DNA of 52,653 bases, taken from assembly GCA_035575925.1 (NCBI GenBank), contig DATLXK010000069.1, positions 1-52,653 of the forward strand, read 5' to 3'. Positions 50,095 to 52,653 of the stretch are shown piece after piece (the stretch's first letter is position 1; every line of letters begins with the position of its first letter). The DNA comes from DASWTL01 sp035575925 (GTDB taxonomy: Bacteria > Bacteroidota > Bacteroidia > Sphingobacteriales > Sphingobacteriaceae). The position numbers were made by a program, and so were the translations under genes. The notes under the pieces were generated by a model, which worked only from the letters and a program-made list of their open reading frames with translations, was not told the origin of the DNA and made no database searches.

Positions 50095-51219
50095 ATGAGA
50101 TTTATTGTTTCGACATCCACGTTGCTTAAACAATTACAAGCTGTAAATGGAGCTTCAAGCAGCAGTACGGTATTACCTATTCTGGAAAATTTTCTTTTTG
50201 AAATTAAGGAAGGCAGCCTGGTTATATCTGCTACAGATCTTCAAACCAGTATGACTACTTCACTCGCTGTAGAATCAAAGGAGGAGGGAAAAGTTGCTGT
50301 TCCGGCTAAAATTTTATTAGAAACATTAAAAACCCTGCCCGACCAGCCCATTGCATTTAATATTGATGACAGTACATTTGCCATCGAAATAAGTGCAGGA
50401 GATGGGAAATATAAATTAAGCGGAGAAAATGGCGAAGATTTTCCAAAAATCCCAACTGTTGAAAACGGCTCTGCTGTAACTCTATCTGCATCAGTGCTCT
50501 CTGAAGCTATTAATAAAACATTATTTGCAGTAAGTAATGATGAATTGCGTCCGAATATGACAGGTGTTTATTGTCAGCTAAATTCTGATAACATCACTTT
50601 TGTAGCTACTGACGGGCATAAACTGGTACGTTACCGCAGAAAAGATGCAAAATCAGAATCATCCTCATCATTTATACTGCCTAAAAAGGCATTAGGGCTT
50701 CTAAAATCATCATTGCCAACCGAGGATATTAGTGTTTCTGTTGAGTATAATAACACTAGCGCCTTTTTTAAATTTGGTAATATTAACCTCATCTGCCGAT
50801 TAATTGATGAGCGTTTCCCTGATTATGAAGCAGTTATTCCTTTAGATAACCCTAATAAATTAATTATTGACCGCGGATTGTTTCTTAACTGTTTAAGAAG
50901 GGTTGTAATATTTGCTAATAAAACCACTCACCAGGTGAGGCTTAAAATTAGCGGCAGCGAATTAAATATATCGTCAGAAGATATTGATTTCGCTAATGAA
51001 GCTCATGAACGATTAGGCTGTCAGTACGAAGGTGCGGATATGGAAATCGGGTTTAACGCGAAGTTTCTTATTGAAATGCTTAATAACTTAGATGGGGAAG
51101 AGGTTTTACTTGAGATGAGCACCCCGAACCGGGCTGGTTTGTTAATGCCGCAAAACGGAGATGAAAATGAAGACGTGCTGATGCTGGTAATGCCGGTTAT
51201 GTTAAACACCTACGCTTAG
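50095..51219 (+). CDS. dnaN: DNA polymerase III beta sliding clamp
   Basis: A 374-aa protein with the three clamp domains: MRFIVSTSTLLKQLQAVNGA, LLETLKTLPDQPI, FPKIPTVENGS, FVATDGHKLVRYRR, KFGNINLICRLIDERFPDYE and the C-terminal LMPQNGDENEDVLMLVMPVML. It encircles DNA and gives polymerase processivity. Here it is not next to dnaA but to gldG, as is usual in Bacteroidota. No origin-like DnaA box cluster was seen close by. Confidence 0.95.
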   Translation: MRFIVSTSTLLKQLQAVNGASSSSTVLPILENFLFEIKEGSLVISATDLQTSMTTSLAVESKEEGKVAVPAKILLETLKTLPDQPIAFNIDDSTFAIEISAGDGKYKLSGENGEDFPKIPTVENGSAVTLSASVLSEAINKTLFAVSNDELRPNMTGVYCQLNSDNITFVATDGHKLVRYRRKDAKSESSSSFILPKKALGLLKSSLPTEDISVSVEYNNTSAFFKFGNINLICRLIDERFPDYEAVIPLDNPNKLIIDRGLFLNCLRRVVIFANKTTHQVRLKISGSELNISSEDIDFANEAHERLGCQYEGADMEIGFNAKFLIEMLNNLDGEEVLLEMSTPNRAGLLMPQNGDENEDVLMLVMPVMLNTYA

Positions 51220-51231
51220 ATCAGTAAAATA

Positions 51232-51307
51232 CGTCATGCCCGGACTTGATCCGGTATCATTAGAAAATATTTTAGCATAGAGACCCCGAATCGAGTTCAG
51301 GGTGACG
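51232..51307. repeat. Dispersed inverted repeat after dnaN
   Basis: CGTCATGCCCGGACTTGATC at 51232-51251 pairs imperfectly with the reverse complement of 51288-51307 (GAATCGAGTTCAGGGTGACG). The outer CGTCA/TGACG ends match exactly. It is about 76 nt long and has no coding potential. This CGTCATGCCCGGACTTG type is widespread between genes in several bacterial groups. A possible terminator for dnaN. Confidence 0.65.
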
Positions 51308-51400
51308 ATGATAGTCATATATTAATTCCTAATTACTACCAATTTAATATCGCGTCATATTCCGCGATATTTTTATTTTAGCGGTACTTAATTAAAGCAT

Positions 51401-52063
51401 GTGGAACTTATACAGCAATTAATAGATTTTATTCTTCATATTGATGATCACCTGGTGCAAATTGTACAGGATTACAGGGGATGGACATACGCCATTTTGT
51501 TCCTGATTATTTTTGCAGAAACAGGTTTTGTAGTTACACCTTTTCTGCCTGGAGATTCTCTTTTATTTGCAGCAGGAGCCATTATCGCTAAACCAGAAAG
51601 CGGGTTAAATATTTTTTACATGTGTATTTTGCTGATCATAGCTGCCATTGTGGGTGATATGGTTAACTATCATATCGGGGATTATATTGGGCCCAAAGCA
51701 TTCAGCGGAAGATATAAATTGTTAAAAAAGGAATACCTCGAAAGGACACAGCAATTTTATAATAAGCATGGAGGTAAGACTATAATATATGCCCGCTTTA
51801 TTCCTATTATCCGCACATTTGCTCCCTTCATAGCCGGTATAGGTACTATGAAATATTCAAAATTTGCATCCTATAATGTTATAGGAGGCGTAGCATGGGT
51901 TGTAAGTTTTCTTTTTATTGGTTATTTTTTTGGAGGTCTGCCGGTTATTAAAGACAATTTTACCTATGTCATATTCGGTATCATTATTTTATCCATACTT
52001 CCGCCCGTCATAGAAATTATCAAGCATCGGATGGAGAAAAAGGAAACTCCAACTGAGATTTAA
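51401..52063 (+). CDS. DedA/SNARE-associated family membrane protein
   Basis: A 220-aa membrane protein with about five hydrophobic segments. Landmarks are FLIIFAETGFVVTPFLPGDSLLF (N-terminal acidic Glu and DS), GDMVNYHIGDYIG, and ARFIPIIRTFAPFIAGIGTMKY (Arg pair) in the second half. DedA proteins help keep envelope integrity and are proposed lipid carrier (undecaprenyl phosphate or phosphatidyl) translocases. Typical length. Confidence 0.9.
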   Translation: MELIQQLIDFILHIDDHLVQIVQDYRGWTYAILFLIIFAETGFVVTPFLPGDSLLFAAGAIIAKPESGLNIFYMCILLIIAAIVGDMVNYHIGDYIGPKAFSGRYKLLKKEYLERTQQFYNKHGGKTIIYARFIPIIRTFAPFIAGIGTMKYSKFASYNVIGGVAWVVSFLFIGYFFGGLPVIKDNFTYVIFGIIILSILPPVIEIIKHRMEKKETPTEI

Positions 52064-52653
52064 TTATAAATCATTGCTGTCCGTTAAATCTAAAAACAGT
52101 AAATAATCTTTGCTTTTATCTTGTAAACGGAGATTATTATTCAAAAAACGGAAAGCAAGCCCCCTCTATATCCTTGCCTCCCTCTGTTGCCGGGAAGGGC
52201 AAATTGTTATTCACTGTTTTTGTTGTTTTCAGCGGTGTTCATGCTTTCGCCGCGAAATGCGGCTCAGGTTTGAAGGACAAAAGAAACAAAAGCCTTCGTC
52301 AATCCTTATGTGCCTTTGCCTCCGGGCTCTCACACATCAAAAAACAATGATCGTTACTCTTGCCTACCTACCGGTAGGCAGGGGGGCATCAAAACATGAA
52401 AGCCTGTCTGGTATGACCCCCAATAGCAAATGCTCGTCAGTGCTTTGTTAAATGTTACTGCAACTGTTTTTTGACTCTGCCGGCACTTGGGATTGACTTC
52501 TTTCTTCGCTACCTATAACACTCCCCAATATCGAGACCAAAAGTTCGGTTTGTTAAGTTAATAATTTGTGATGATTTTCTTTCATTATGCTGCGATTTTG
52601 GATAGAGATTCCGCGTATCTGTTATTGGGCGATTGCTTGGTTGTATGATGTGT
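52064..52653. other. Last 590 nt, no convincing gene
   Basis: No frame in this stretch resembles a protein I recognise. The longest plus-strand frame has a Cys/Arg-rich composition expected of non-coding DNA. Near 52361-52380 is the hairpin TGCCTACC-TACC-GGTAGGCA, a repeat-like element. Late in the stretch an ATG at 52587 opens a frame to the window edge (MLRFWIEIPRICYWAIAWLY), too short to judge. The DNA looks like a dispersed-repeat region. Confidence 0.4.

Noticed and set aside
52110..52451. 113-codon frame at the right end
   Set aside because: Cys/Arg-rich low-complexity composition, repeats inside and no domain; most likely non-coding.
1..52653. CRISPR array, tRNA, rRNA or transposase gene
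   Set aside because: I saw no regularly spaced repeats, no tRNA cloverleaf or T-loop pattern in context, no rRNA-like stretch and no transposase motif. Short tRNA-like TTCGA hits (for example near 11361) are hairpin parts.

Overview
The window is chromosomal DNA from a low-GC member of the Bacteroidota, most likely a sphingobacterium-like genus. The support is a gldA / gldFG / dnaN neighbourhood, a TonB-dependent receptor, an EboA-F cluster, an aromatic amino acid hydroxylase, and upstream motifs of the Bacteroidota type (TAnnTTTG). No tRNA, rRNA, CRISPR array, transposase or integrase gene was found.

Layout. (1) 1-2.9 kb is accessory DNA. It holds the 3' end of a gene, a DUF6933-like gene, a small membrane protein gene and a retron candidate: a structured RNA, a 77-aa protein, an XRE regulator and a reverse transcriptase carrying the retron NAxxH and (V/I)TG motifs. 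The genes from 98 to 2560 all lie on the minus strand. One long imperfect inverted repeat resembling an integron attC site (993-1119) separates two of the units, and a related single arm lies at 474-508. (2) 3.2-11.1 kb is a TMEM220-like gene and the complete eboABCDEF cluster. It is interrupted by a structured palindromic repeat (between eboA and eboB) and by a PIN-domain toxin/antitoxin-like pair (between eboE and eboF). (3) 11.3-17.5 kb has a possible small RNA or attenuator before ubiX, then mtaB, lgt, an inositol monophosphatase, a NifU-type protein and purB. (4) 17.6-23.9 kb has a decayed TetR regulator, two tandem tiny lipoproteins, an ECF sigma factor with a fused anti-sigma-like/trypsin-like membrane protein, pdxH-nuoC-nuoD, a YqgE-type gene and a small membrane protein. 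(5) 24.0-31.1 kb is a second accessory island. A VanX-like dipeptidase lipoprotein and a four-gene type III restriction-modification operon (XRE-mod-BRO-res) are separated by long inverted repeats again resembling attC sites. (6) 31.3-46.4 kb holds a zinc-ribbon protein, SSB, a porin, a lipoprotein, an SDR enzyme plus aromatic amino acid hydroxylase, a lipid-flippase-like protein, an L,D-transpeptidase, a metzincin-like protease, a TonB receptor, a PAS histidine kinase, a Dabb protein and glycyl-tRNA synthetase. (7) 46.4-52.1 kb has gldA, a four-helix-bundle gene inserted before gldF-gldG, dnaN and a DedA protein. The last 590 bases hold no convincing gene.

Two points look most worth following. 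The first is the retron with a proposed ncRNA of about 160 nt. The second is that defence and accessory genes sit, all in one orientation, between attC-like inverted repeats at two separate places, as expected of integron-like gene cassettes without a nearby integrase. All functions are inferred from reading the sequence; no database search was run.
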